Below are positions 41,077-51,008 of a stretch of 64,000 nt of DNA, piece after piece (position 1 is the stretch's first letter; each line of letters opens with the position of its first letter). This stretch comes from Echiichthys vipera (taxonomy: Eukaryota; Chordata; Actinopteri; Perciformes; Trachinidae): contig OY829654.1 of the NCBI GenBank assembly GCA_963691815.1, positions 30,552,188 through 30,616,187 on the forward strand, written 5' to 3'. Under the pieces are notes generated by a model, which worked only from the letters and a program-made list of their open reading frames with translations, did not search any database and was not told the DNA's origin. A program made the position numbers and the translations under genes.

Positions 41077-41881
41077 TGAAGAATTAATAATCAATAAGTG
41101 AAGTATCATAATCATGTGTTAGCGTGTGTATTAGTAATGATTAATGAGAGTGTGATAATAAGACGCAAAAAGTATGATCATTTAAGAGTGTGATAGTGTG
41201 ATTATTAGGAATGATCATTTAAGAGTGTGATAGTGTGATTATTAGTCCAGGCTCAAGTTTTTCTGCTTTCTGCAAAGCACACAAACTTTTGGCAGTCAGT
41301 CAAGGTCACAAAGACAATGAAATAGCCAGCTTTCACAATTGCACCTAGCAACTAGTTGAGATTAGAGCATCGCGGTTCGCAAACAACAACCATATAAGGA
41401 GACAGGAACAACCATGTAAGGAGGCAGGCTTTAGGGAGGATGAGAGTATGACCACAGATAAAGAAGAAGAGTCCTGTGGAAACAGAGGTTACCCCGACGC
41501 GTGGGATGTCGGCTGGAGGAAGATGAAGGCTGGAACAGCGGCTACTTCTGAAATATACATACAGTATGCATGCACAAGCAGACACATAAACCACGCCTTT
41601 GTAAAAAGCATAAATGCTGGAGTAGTTAGAATAGATATCAGAACTTCTTGGCTCTGATCCAGGGTACTGTGTTGCACAAAGTTACTCTAGATAGAGAATA
41701 GAACATTTCTCCAGACGTCTGTAGCATCCGATGTCCATCTACTAATAAATGCCTGCTTGCTCACTAAACTGCCAACGACTCTGCTGACTCCAGAAAGCCT
41801 CCTGTAGAATTTGAATTACACGATATATACTCTATGAGGTCCTTCTGATTTGACTAAAGTATTGTGTGTAAAATTCCTACA
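41077..41881 (+). repeat. 3' LTR of the provirus
   Basis: It starts TGAAGAATTAATAATC after a purine stretch (CAGGGGGAAT, 41067-41075) and ends CCTACA before the GTAT duplication, giving 805 bp. U3 holds a tandem duplication of about 38 bp containing AAGAGTGTGATAGTGTGATT (41186-41245), enhancer-like in position. An AATAAA lies near 41745. Confidence 0.75.
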
Positions 41882-41885
41882 GTAT

Positions 41886-41966
41886 GTAGATGTCCACTAC
41901 CATCAGTGTGAATGTCTGTGTGAATGGGTAGTAGCAGTGTGAAAGCGCCTTTAGTAGTCCATTTAC
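41886..41966 (+). repeat. SINE, right part, resuming after the provirus
   Basis: Read after GTAT, it gives GTAGATGTCCAC and CATCAGTGTGAATG, the continuation of the SINE family seen intact around 47019 (GGTATGTAAATGTCCACATC). Confidence 0.75.
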
Positions 41967-42023
41967 CATTTACAACATATTGTGTTTTATATTTATATAT
42001 TATTATATATTTATATTTATTTA

Positions 42024-42930
42024 CAGAAACATCAAGTTCACCAGAGAAGAAGTCGAGGACAACAGTTTGCCTTTCTTAGACTGTGACGTCCATATGGAGA
42101 ATGACAGGAGCCTCCACACTGGGGTATACAGAAAACCCACTCACACAGACCAATATCTACTGTTTGACTCTCACCACCCCCTGGAACACAAGCTTGGAGT
42201 TAACAGAACACTGCAACACAGAGCTGATAACGTACCCACCAGCTCACAGGCAGAACGGGGAAGAACGCAAGCACCTGAGAGGCGCCCTCACAACTTGGGG
42301 CTGACCCAGCTGGACCTTTGTGAAAACGGCAGCTGCTTCCAGAAAGAAAACCAAAGTGGTTGAGAAAGAAAAAGAAAACAAGAGAAACGACATAGTCATT
42401 CCGTATGTGGCTGAGGTATCAGAGAATCTCAGGAGGATCTTCAACAAACACTGCATCCCTGTGTATTTCAAACCCACAGACACATTTAGACAGAGACTAG
42501 TACATCCCAAGGAATGAACAGCACACACCCACGAAAGCAATCTGGTTTATGCTATCCAATGCAAGGAGGAATGCAAAGATCTCTACATTGGAGAAACAAA
42601 ACAACCACTGCATGAACTGGCCCAACACAGGAGAGCTCACTCCTCAGGCCTGGACTCTCCTGTCCACTTACCTCTCAAGGAGAAAGCCCACTCCTTTGAT
42701 GACAACAATGTCCACATCTTGGACAGAGACAACAGGTGGTTTGAAACAGGAGTCAAAGAAGCCATCCATGCAAAGTAGAGAAACCATCGCTAAACAGAGG
42801 AGGAGGTCTGAGACACCACTTATCTCCAATTTACAATGCTGCCCGTTCATCCCTTCCCAGGAGATTATCAATCTCACCTCAAAGAACAACTGTTCACAAA
42901 TGGCTTCTTGTGACTCCAACGACAATGTCC
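42024..42930 (+). mobile_element. Penelope-like element, 5'-truncated copy
   Basis: It begins AGAAACATCAAGTTCACC and encodes the RT thumb region and the C-terminal GIY-YIG endonuclease (LVYA-type start near 42540, DLYIGETKQ near 42577). It is colinear with 51420-52290, with a frameshift near 42300 and a stop near 42776. It ends before the family tail. Confidence 0.78.
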
Positions 42931-42989
42931 AAAGACACTGCTGAAACTGCACACCAGGTAAGAGGCCCGCCCTTAACACATATGAAGGA

Positions 42990-43725
42990 CAATTTAAAAT
43001 CCCCGTAATAGCGCCCCCTACTGGCGACAGGAAGTTACATTGTATATATTTTGATGACCTGGTCCTAGCTGGTTGGACAAATCCACCTCAAATCCGGTCA
43101 TCACAGACTTAAGACCTTCATGATGCAAGATCATGTAGCTTTTGGCTTTTCATGAAATTCTTTCGTTGTGGCGACCATCCTTCGCAGTGAAACAGGAAGT
43201 GGTTGTAACTTCAACATACATTGTCCAATATGCCCCAAATTTCTCATGATTCATAACAGTCCAGGCCTGAACACATCTGAATCTCAATATTTAGTCATAA
43301 GCATAGCGCCCCTACTGGCAACAGGGAAAATGACAAATATCAACTGATCTAGATGAAACTTACATTGTGGGGTCCTCACCTGATGTAGGGAAACATGATG
43401 TATGTTGGGTAATGGCATGGCCGCCATTTTGTGACACCCGCCAAAAACAGGAAGTCACTCTAACTTTAGCATAAATTATCCAAACTGAACCACATTTCCC
43501 AGAGACGATTAGAGCCGAGGCCTGAGGAAAACTACATGCCAATATTGACTAACAGACACAGCGCCACCTACTGGCAAAAGGAAATCAGACTTATATGACA
43601 TAATGAATCAGATTTACATGAAATTCTCAATATCTAAAGCACACTGCTGCGACCGCTGGCGACTAGCCACCTCCCCGAGATGCACCTGGTGCGAAGGCCC
43701 GTTCATTGCTGCTTGCAGCTTTAAT
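42990..43725. repeat. Repeat with a recurring CCTACTGGC motif
   Basis: The core GCGCC(C/A)CCTACTGGCRACAGG recurs at about 43012, 43306 and 43562 (spacing about 255-295 bp), each copy followed by a sequence on GACATAAT/ACAAATAT themes. It ends GCTGCTTGCAGCTTTAATT, an end I know from widespread fish repeats of unclear class. Confidence 0.5.
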
Positions 43726-43734
43726 TAGTTTTAT

Positions 43735-44130
43735 AATGTGTAAATTTGTAGCAATAAAAACATCTTCAGTTATACAGTACATCTCATTGCATCACTGCTG
43801 TTATTACCACTACTCATCATTGATCATATTTACCATTATAACTATTATCATTGTCATATTCTATCACCTTAGCTGTGCTTGCTTCTGCTATTCTACCATA
43901 TTCACTGCCATAACATATAAGTCCTAATTTGATTACTATGGATATTATTATAGTTACTGTCACTTTTGTGGTTGCTTGCATCTCTGGTACTATCTCTCTG
44001 TCTGTCTTTGACTCTCTCTGTCCATCTGTCTGTCTTTTCTCTCCTTCTCTTTGCTTTTCTTCTTCCCCAACTGGTCAAGACAGATGGCCAACCTCCATAG
44101 TGCTGGGGCTGTTCAATGTTCCTGCCTGTT
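43735..44130 (+). mobile_element. L2-like LINE 3' UTR fragment
   Basis: It shares TATTACCACTACTCATCATT, CTTAGCTGTG and ACAGATGGCC-type blocks with 9830-10130 and 46600-46860. It lacks the terminal TTGAATT repeats. 44131-44737 contains nothing I recognise. Confidence 0.6.
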
Positions 44131-44737
44131 GGGGTTCTTTCACCGTCTGCCCTCTCTTCATCACCTCACCTCCCAGTACTGCACTGGCCCCCTGCTTCTA
44201 CTCACCTGCCTGCCTGCCACGTGTGAGAAATAACCAAAGATTGACCTAACTTTTTTTTGTAACTCTTTATTTATCTATGATGTAAATCCCGGTATGTTGA
44301 TTAACATAAACATTCAAGCTGTGAATGAGTGCTGGGGATTGTGGAGAAGGAGTCACAGGGGGTTTGCAAATGGTGACATTCGGTGGTCGTAAAACACTGA
44401 TAACATCCACTGGGGTCATAAACATTGGGTAGGGTGTTTTTGTTACTTTGATGTCCTTGTGTTTGTAAGATGCTTTGATGTGGGTGTATATCTGCTGAAG
44501 AGATTTGGAGACAGGCAGAGATTATTGGAGACCCGGCTGTTGGTAGGATGTCTCTCCTGTATGCATGCAGTATTTAGTAAAGACATGATTTGAGAAACAC
44601 TGAGGACTCCAGAGAATTTCTTTTACACATGCCCCCCTCATCAGCTCAACTCTCCTCACCTGTTGCATTGAGCTTGCCCATGGTAAAGGGAATCCCACGG
44701 TTTCCCACCACGGTGAGTGCACGCACCACATCAGAGG

Positions 44738-45055
44738 GACACAGATGTTAAAGGACCTCAGCCTCCTCAGGAAGAAGAGTCGACTTTGGCCCTTTTTGAC
44801 ATCCTCTGTGTTTTTAGTCCAGTTCAACGTATTATTAGGTACACCCCCAGGTACTTATACTCCTCTACAGTGTCTTCAGGGACCCCCTGGATGGAGACAG
44901 GGATAACAGGTGTTTTCACCCTCCTCAGATTCACTATGAGCTCCTTTGTTTTAGTCACGTTGAGCTGCAGATGATTCAGCTCAGTGACAAAGTTGCCCAC
45001 AACAGTCCTGTATTCACTTTCATCCCTCTTTCCAATGCAGCCAACTATTGCCTGA
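44738..45055 (-). mobile_element. Rex1-like LINE fragment
   Basis: The minus strand encodes the Rex1 segment after the catalytic box: a CIGKRDES segment, a stretch around VTKTKELIVNLRRVK, and LNWTKNTEDVKKGQSRLFFL with RRLRSFNIC. Stops are present; both ends are truncated. Confidence 0.65.
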
Positions 45056-45329
45056 CTCCAAGGCGGGGCTGGTAAGCGAACAAGAATATAATTGATTTAA
45101 TCAGCCGTTGGTTGATCTAGGAGGAGGGCTTAGCATATAAAAGCCTCAGGCCACCAAAGCTGGGTCTCTCTTCGTCTGATGGTGGCTGAAATGCAGGCAG
45201 GTGAAGTAAAAGAAAAACCTCATTAACTTTTGCCATTTATACGTTTAATTTTGTTGTTTTAACTTTTGTTAGCACTATTTTTTTGTAAATAAAAGCACCT
45301 TAAATCATTTTTTTGTGACTCCAGCCATG

Positions 45330-45615
45330 TTGTTATTTTCCAGCCCTTTCCTGACTGCCTACACGGTTTCTACCCTGCCTGCCCCTGACCATCCTGTCGA
45401 GTCGTCTTCCTGAATATCACCTCAGCCTTCTGTCCCTGACCACAACCTGTGTCCAGTCCCTCCTGGTTTCCGTCTGCCTCTCTCCTGAGCTGTTTGGTGA
45501 GTCCCTGCAACGGCTCCTTGACTCCCTGCCTCGACTCTCCTTTCGCCTGCCCCCCTTGGTTGAATAAAGTTCATTACCAACTGAACCTGCCTAATTGTGT
45601 GCGGCTATTGGCTCC
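45330..45615 (+). repeat. LTR-like 3' sequence
   Basis: A CT-rich, CCTG-repeated stretch is followed by GTTGAATAAAGTTCATTACC and CTGAACCTGCCTAATTG, resembling the R-U5 end of fish Gypsy LTRs. Limits and target duplication are not resolved. Confidence 0.35.
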
Positions 45616-46365
45616 TCAACTATACCCTTTATAGGTAAAGCCAGTTGATAATTAATATGCTGGCATTTATTGAATAAATAAATGCCAGTCTTTAATATAA
45701 TATAATTATTTTAGCAAATCAAATAAATAAAAAGCAGGCAAATTTTAAATGCTTTCCTAATTGACTAAGACCTACTGTGAAGTCACTGAGTGAATGTTTA
45801 CTCAGAAGGCACAAACTCCATATCTCAGTAATTTATGAAATTATTATAAATTTAGTTAGTGTATTCTTTTCCCCAAATAGATGTGAGCAGTTGACTTTGT
45901 AAATATATGGTGTTCAAATTTGGACATTTTTCAAGTCTAAATGATATTTCTTTTAGCGCAGAACAAGGTGTCCCAACCGTCCTGGTGAGGCCAAATGCAC
46001 CTCTTGTACATTAAACAAGATTGTGTCTTTCAAATTTGGGTAAGGCTCTAAAATTTCCATCTGTTCAGGGATCAAATTATTTTCATTATTCAAGTAGTCA
46101 ATAATTAATTACTTTGTCGATACAAAGGTCCAACTGACCCCGTTCTCCCCTATTTCAATTCACTTTTAGCCAATCAAACAAATTACTAATTGTTTTAGCT
46201 CGAAATTTAACATTTCATCCCCAGACAACTCCTTTATTAATTTTGAATGTATTTTCATATTATATTTATTTCATGATTAACAATTTGTATCAAAATGTAC
46301 TCTTGCAAGTTAAAAAAAAAATGTAATTATGGCATTGTTCACTGACACTTTTCTTTCTCTTTAGA
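45616..46365. other. No recognisable gene
   Basis: AT-rich sequence with no open frame of note. Confidence 0.4.
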
Positions 46366-46511
46366 GGCGGCTGTGGCTCAGTGACGGAGTGGGTTGTCCT
46401 CCATTCAAGAGATCGGCGGTTCGATCCCCTGTTCCCGCGGTCCGCATGTCAAAGTGTCCTTGGGCAAGACACTGAACCCTGGACTGCTTCCCGTGCTGTA
46501 CATGGGTGTGT
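46366..46511 (+). repeat. tRNA-headed SINE (left part)
   Basis: A box TGGCTCAGTGACGG (46373-46386) and B box GGTTCGATCCC (46419-46429) are at tRNA spacing. They are followed by ATGTCAAAGTGTCCTTGGGC and GTGTGAATGG. The body resumes at about 47019-47062 after an L2-like tail. Confidence 0.75.
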
Positions 46512-47018
46512 AAATGTGGTGTGAATGGTTTGTGCTTTGTCGTCTCGCAGGTCTCTGCTGATCGTGGTGGTGCCTGCTGCCATGGTCCTGCATGATGCTT
46601 CCTGCTACCACTATAATCTATAACCCTAGCTGTGCTTGTTTCTACTATTATGCTGTATTAACTGCCATAACATATAAGTCATATTCACATTACTATAGAT
46701 ATTTTTATAGTTACTGAAAGTGTGTCTGTCTCTGTCTTTGCGTCTGTCTTTGTCTTTCTCTGTCCATCTGTCCGTCTTTTCTCTCTTTCTCTCTCCTTTT
46801 ATTCCTCCCTAACAAGACAGATGGCCGTCCTCCACAGAGCTGGGTCTGTCTGACGTTCCTGCCTGTAATAGGGAAGGTTTTCGTTGCCACCGTACTCTAC
46901 GGGGGAATTGTTGGGTCTATGTTTATCATAGAGTGTGGTCACTTAGTTCGCAAAGTGTCCTGAGATAACTTTTGTTATGATTTGGCACTATAAATACAAT
47001 TGAATTTAATTGAATTAG
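46512..47018 (+). mobile_element. L2-like LINE 3' tail inside the SINE
   Basis: It starts TTTGTGCTTTGTCGTCTCGC and ends in the GTCCTGAGATAACTTTTGTT and TTGAATTTAATTGAATT terminus, matching 9640-10312 with internal deletions. The SINE continues on both sides. Confidence 0.65.
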
Positions 47019-47084
47019 ATGGTATGTAAATGTCCACATCAGTGTGAATGGGTGAATGTGACAAAGGTATCTTAGCTTATCTTA

Positions 47085-47750
47085 AAGTATATTTTTTTAT
47101 CTTTTATATATTTTTATCTTATCTTAAAGTATTTACTCTATAAAATGTCACAAAATGATGAAACATTAAATTTTCCCACAACCCAAAAGTTTAAGATCCA
47201 AAGAAACAAGTTTAAATTTGAGTAAATGTAAGTTCAGGACCATATATGAAAAAGACACACATCAAATCTTTACATTTAAGAAGCTGGAACCTGGAAATAT
47301 TTTTACATTTTTCCCTGGAAGATGCACGTTTATTTTGGTTGCAATATTACCCTCAAGTGAAGAAAGACATGTATTCATCATGAAAATAAATTTTAAAGAT
47401 TCCTCAAAACATTGTAGCTAATTTTGTGTGTGTGCTGTTTTCATTGGAATTGCATCCAATCAAAATTTATTATGAAGTATTTATCTGATATAGCTTATTT
47501 TATCTCATCCTGGAGTATATTATCTCATCTTACAGGATCATCTCTATACAATGTAATAAAGTAATTAAAAATTCCCACACCCCAACAGTCTAAAACCCAA
47601 ATATATAAATTTAAATGTGAGTTAATATAAGTTTATGACCATATATGACAAAGAAAAGCATCAAATCTTCATGTTGGAGAAGTTGGAATCAAGAAATGAC
47701 AAAGGATCAAAATAGTTGCGACTAATTGATTAATAAGCTGATTGTAGCGA
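47085..47750. repeat. Two diverged copies of the ATCGATTAAT-type element
   Basis: Segments 47085-47340 and 47510-47750 align in order: ATAAAATGTCACAAAATGAT vs TACAATGTAATAAAG, TTCCCACA, GACCATATATGA(A/C)AAAG, CATCAAATCTT, GAAG(C/T)TGGAA. The second copy ends GACTAATTGATTAATAAGCT. They lie just 3' of the lectin gene. Confidence 0.5.
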
Positions 47751-47833
47751 CTCTATTCTGGCCCATTACATGAGGACTCTGAGGATAGACGCACACTTTT
47801 GTCTGATGAAAATAGGCACAGTAGTTGAACTCA

Positions 47834-50398
47834 TCATCTATATGCTTCTTCTTTTTCTTTGACCTCTCCTTTCTTGTGGAAGACTTTTCCATCCGGCTGC
47901 TTCTTCCAGCTCAGCTTGAGGGCATCTTTCAGGCCCTGGTCCTTCAGCTTCTGTTTGAGCTAAGACACAAAACTCCTCCACATTATCACTCACACAGAGA
48001 TATAACATTCTGCTTTGTTATTTAAATTCCACTCATATACTACATGCCCCAGTTTTTCTCACATTGCTGAATTTGATTTGTACATTTTCCTAGTTAATAA
48101 TTAAGAAGATTAGTAAGATGATTAAATGATTAATTTACCCCTTTAGTATTTCCCCTACATTTATTGGTGCCCAGTGTGAGACGTTGACATACTACAGCTC
48201 TCCGCAATGAACTAAATGCTTACAGACAAACATTGGTTTGATAATCAGAAATAAGTGGCCATACCCTGCTCTTCTTAAAGTTACTCTGCTTATGGGCTTT
48301 GCATTGTGTGTGTGTCACCGTGGGTAGAGGGTCGCGAAGGTATGTGTGTGTTTCTTTTAATTAATATTTTTTGGCAGTTTTTCAACCTTTATTATATATG
48401 ACAGACAGGAAATGGGGGCGAATGCTCTAACCACTGCGCCACCAGACGCCCAGCATGTGTGTTTTTGAGGTAGTGACTTAACTGCAGAGATGTGCAACCT
48501 TTCATGAATAGAGTATGAATTGTGTGTGTCTTTTTGAGGTGGTTACCTAACTGCAGAGGTGCGCAGCTTCAGCCTATGATGAACAGAGTATGAATTAGTC
48601 TGACAGACTTGATATTAATTTGTGGAACATCCGACACAGAGGGGTGTTAGGCCAGGGGCTGAATGAGTGTTGATTTATAATGAGTCACAATTGTCCCTCA
48701 AAGCCTGCGGAGCAGCTTGAGACACTTTACTTCTGCACACATGTGAATGTGAATATAGTCTGTGTATATGTATTTAGCTTTTGAATGTGAATTTGCTCTA
48801 TTGATTATTTTAAACAGCTCTTTATCAGTTTCCTCCTTACTGTTTCTTGCTCTGCTGAAACATGAATTCCCTTTCTGACGATCAATAATCTGATTCTCAT
48901 TTGCTTTTAAGAATCATAGGGTCCTTCTGTTTTTGCATAAAAGTAGAAAATATGATTTACCTGATTCAACATGTCCTCCATCACAGCAGGGTCATTGAGA
49001 GCCACAGAGGATTTCACTTTCAGTCTGATCACCTGTTTTGTTGCAGCTTGTGTTGTGTTGGAAAAAACATAATTATATAATATAACTTGCATATTTTCAT
49101 TAAGTCAAAACAAAGGTATCATCTGCAGCTGATCACCACTGCATGCTAACCTTCTAAACAACTTGATGTTTTCTATTGTTTTGTTATATTCTTATTTGAT
49201 GTTCAAGCAAAACCTGAATCTTAATACATTTGAATCATGGCTCAGCACTCACCTGGACTGTAGCAAATTGACGCTTTCTTGGAGCCACAATTCTCATCCG
49301 ACCATTTTCCAGAGTTGCTAAAATCTGCAGCCGCACAAGAGTCAGAGTAACCAGTAGGCTGCCCAGTTTTCCAGGCTCTAAAGGAGGAGTGACTTCCATC
49401 CGACCACTTCCAGGAGTCTCTGAAGAGGCCGTTCCAGACTCTCTCTCCTGCTGGTATCAGCCTCTGGACCTTCTGGTTCTCTGTCTCGTTTCTCACACTG
49501 ACCAGGTCTGTGTGGTGTTTTCTGCAGTAGCTCTGGGCTTGAGTCCAATTCATTGAGACGTTGGTGAGTACAAATGTCCCAGTTGATCCTGAAAATGTTG
49601 AGGAACATAAAGCTTCACATCCACATATCTGTTTTCATGCCTTTATTACATTGAGATGTAAAGAATCACATCAATAAATGTATGAATCTGTAAAAAAAAA
49701 TAAAGAAAATGAAAGTTATTGTCACCTTAATAAAGGAAATACATTGATAACTATAATTTTTCACATTGAATAAAAATCTGCCAATAATAGACACAAAAAT
49801 TATATTTTTTTAAAACATTTGAACATTTTTCTCAGATTCATCAAACACGTTTTATTTGTATTTGAAGCTGTGTGAAGATGAACATGCAAGTGTCCAGTCT
49901 GTATCTGTCAGCCCCTGCTGGTATGGTCAGGAGACCCTGCATCTCTTTCCAAAGTGATGCTGATGACACACTGAGCCCTTTGACTGTTTTCATTCATGCC
50001 GTCTTCTTATTTCCTGTCAGTCACCTGTAAAGCACTTTGAGTTGCACTAACCTGTATGAAAGGTGCTATACTAATAAAGTTGGACTGATTGAATGATCCA
50101 TAGGCCCAAATAATAAGAACCAAGAGGCAAAGAGAAGCAGAGAAGGAAAACTTGAGTTAAACAAATTCAAATTCTCACCTCTGACATCCATGCAGAGTGC
50201 CTTGTATCGTGCGAAACAGATGGAATCGTACCAATGTCCATTACTATCGAATATTGTGCAGTGTTCATTGCTGTTTGCATAATTCGGTTCTCCAGGATAC
50301 CATGGTCTGCACTCCGTCTCCCCAACTCTGGAGAAACTTGTGTCTGACAGTGACCACCTCCAGGTGTCCAGGCCATCGTACAGACCTATCCAGGCTTG
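47834..50398 (-). CDS. C-type lectin-like protein, 5'-incomplete (four exons)
   Basis: Exons (minus): 50398-50179, 49588-49253, 49046-48961, 47959-47834; GT-AG introns with matching phases. The first exon holds the second half of a C-type lectin domain: WIGLYDGLDTWRWSLSDTSF, an EPN triplet typical of mannose-type Ca2+ sites, and WYD where WND is usual. The second exon is a complete domain: SMNWTQAQSYCRKHHTDLVS, WNGLFRD, QPT in place of EPN/QPD, and KWSDENC. The third and fourth exons (VIRLKVKSS, NDPAVMEDML; LKQKLKDQGL, then basic residues and a stop) form the C-terminal tail I associate with fish multi-domain soluble or membrane lectins. No exon for the first domain's N-terminal half or a signal peptide was found upstream, where transposons begin at about 50950. 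Either the gene is truncated or its 5' exons lie beyond the insertions. Confidence 0.78.
48366..48452 (-). repeat. tRNA-type SINE fragment, reverse orientation
   Basis: Reverse complement: TGGTGGCGCAGTGGTTAGAG, GCCCCCATTTCCTGTCTGTC, and an AAAAACTGCCAAAAAATATT end, as in the copy at 3691. The B-box part is deleted. Confidence 0.6.
48455..48595. repeat. Tandem duplication, about 70 bp, two copies
   Basis: TTTTTGAGGTAGTGACTTAA and TTTTTGAGGTGGTTACCTAA each precede CTGCAGAG(A/G)TG and GAACAGAGTATGAATT-type ends. It lies in the last intron of the lectin gene. Confidence 0.7.
49589..50178. other. Lectin intron
   Basis: AT-rich; nothing recognised apart from the splice signals. Confidence 0.45.
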
Positions 50399-51008
50399 CT
50401 GAAGGCAATATTTCATTGAGACAGAAAGAATTAGACCATGCCCTCCTGGTTTTTCCACCTGTGATAACTCCTGCTGTTCATACTGGACTTTGTAGGTTCA
50501 ATCGACATTCCACAGATAATTGTTCATTTCTGGATTAATGTAAACTTTCAGTTTGGTTCAGACTAGTCTTACTAGGCCCTAGTCAGAAACAAAGGGAAGA
50601 TGGCTGACAAAAAGGCCAACCCCTCCCCCACACCGTTCTCACACCCAGGTGAAAAACCTTCCAAGGGACCTAAAACTCTCAGTCCATTGGCTGACCTGAC
50701 ATTCTGGCTGATGACATCGCCATGTCTATAAAACTGGAGAAAAGCCACTTCCTCTCTCTCTTCTGCTGGATCTCATCTTCAGCTTCTTTTGGACATTTCC
50801 CTACTAATGACTGGTCACAGAGAACTAATTTTCTCTTGTGTTTGAAGGCAAAACAGGAAATACTTTCTGACAAACTTGTCTTAAGAGCAACCCCAACGCA
50901 ACTTCGTCTTTCTAGGGACTGGTAACTAAATTTACGTTATGAGACTTTATGAACCGCTAAGCACAGAACTGTAACTTTGTTACAACTGATGTTTAATGAT
51001 GAGTATGT
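50399..51008. other. Region 5' of the lectin fragment
   Basis: No lectin exon is recognisable on the minus strand. On the plus strand ACCTCCCCCTCCTCCTCCTT-type pyrimidine sequence and an AG at 51102-51111 precede the Penelope RT, possibly a leftover splice acceptor of that element. Confidence 0.4.

Larger units (their letters stand above)
28207..41881 (+). mobile_element. Class I (gamma/epsilon-like) endogenous retrovirus, decayed
   Basis: The order is LTR, gag, protease, RT, RNase H, integrase, env, LTR. The limits are supported by TG...CA ends and a 4-bp duplication GTAT (28203-28206 and 41882-41885). The flanks rejoin into one SINE. All genes carry stops or frameshifts. Two later insertions lie in env: a LINE (35937-38814) and a solo LTR (39184-39820). 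Removing both leaves roughly 10.1 kb. The single zinc knuckle and the CX6CC transmembrane protein point to a gamma/epsilon-like lineage; exact placement needs a tree. Confidence 0.88.

Noticed and set aside
46366..46440. tRNA gene
   Set aside because: A and B boxes are present but no cloverleaf or acceptor stem closes, and the head continues into a shared SINE body. The same holds for 3691, 28050 and 48366.
49378..50376. Other frames over the lectin exons
   Set aside because: Shadow frames; the chosen frames have the C-type lectin motifs, splice signals and consistent phases.
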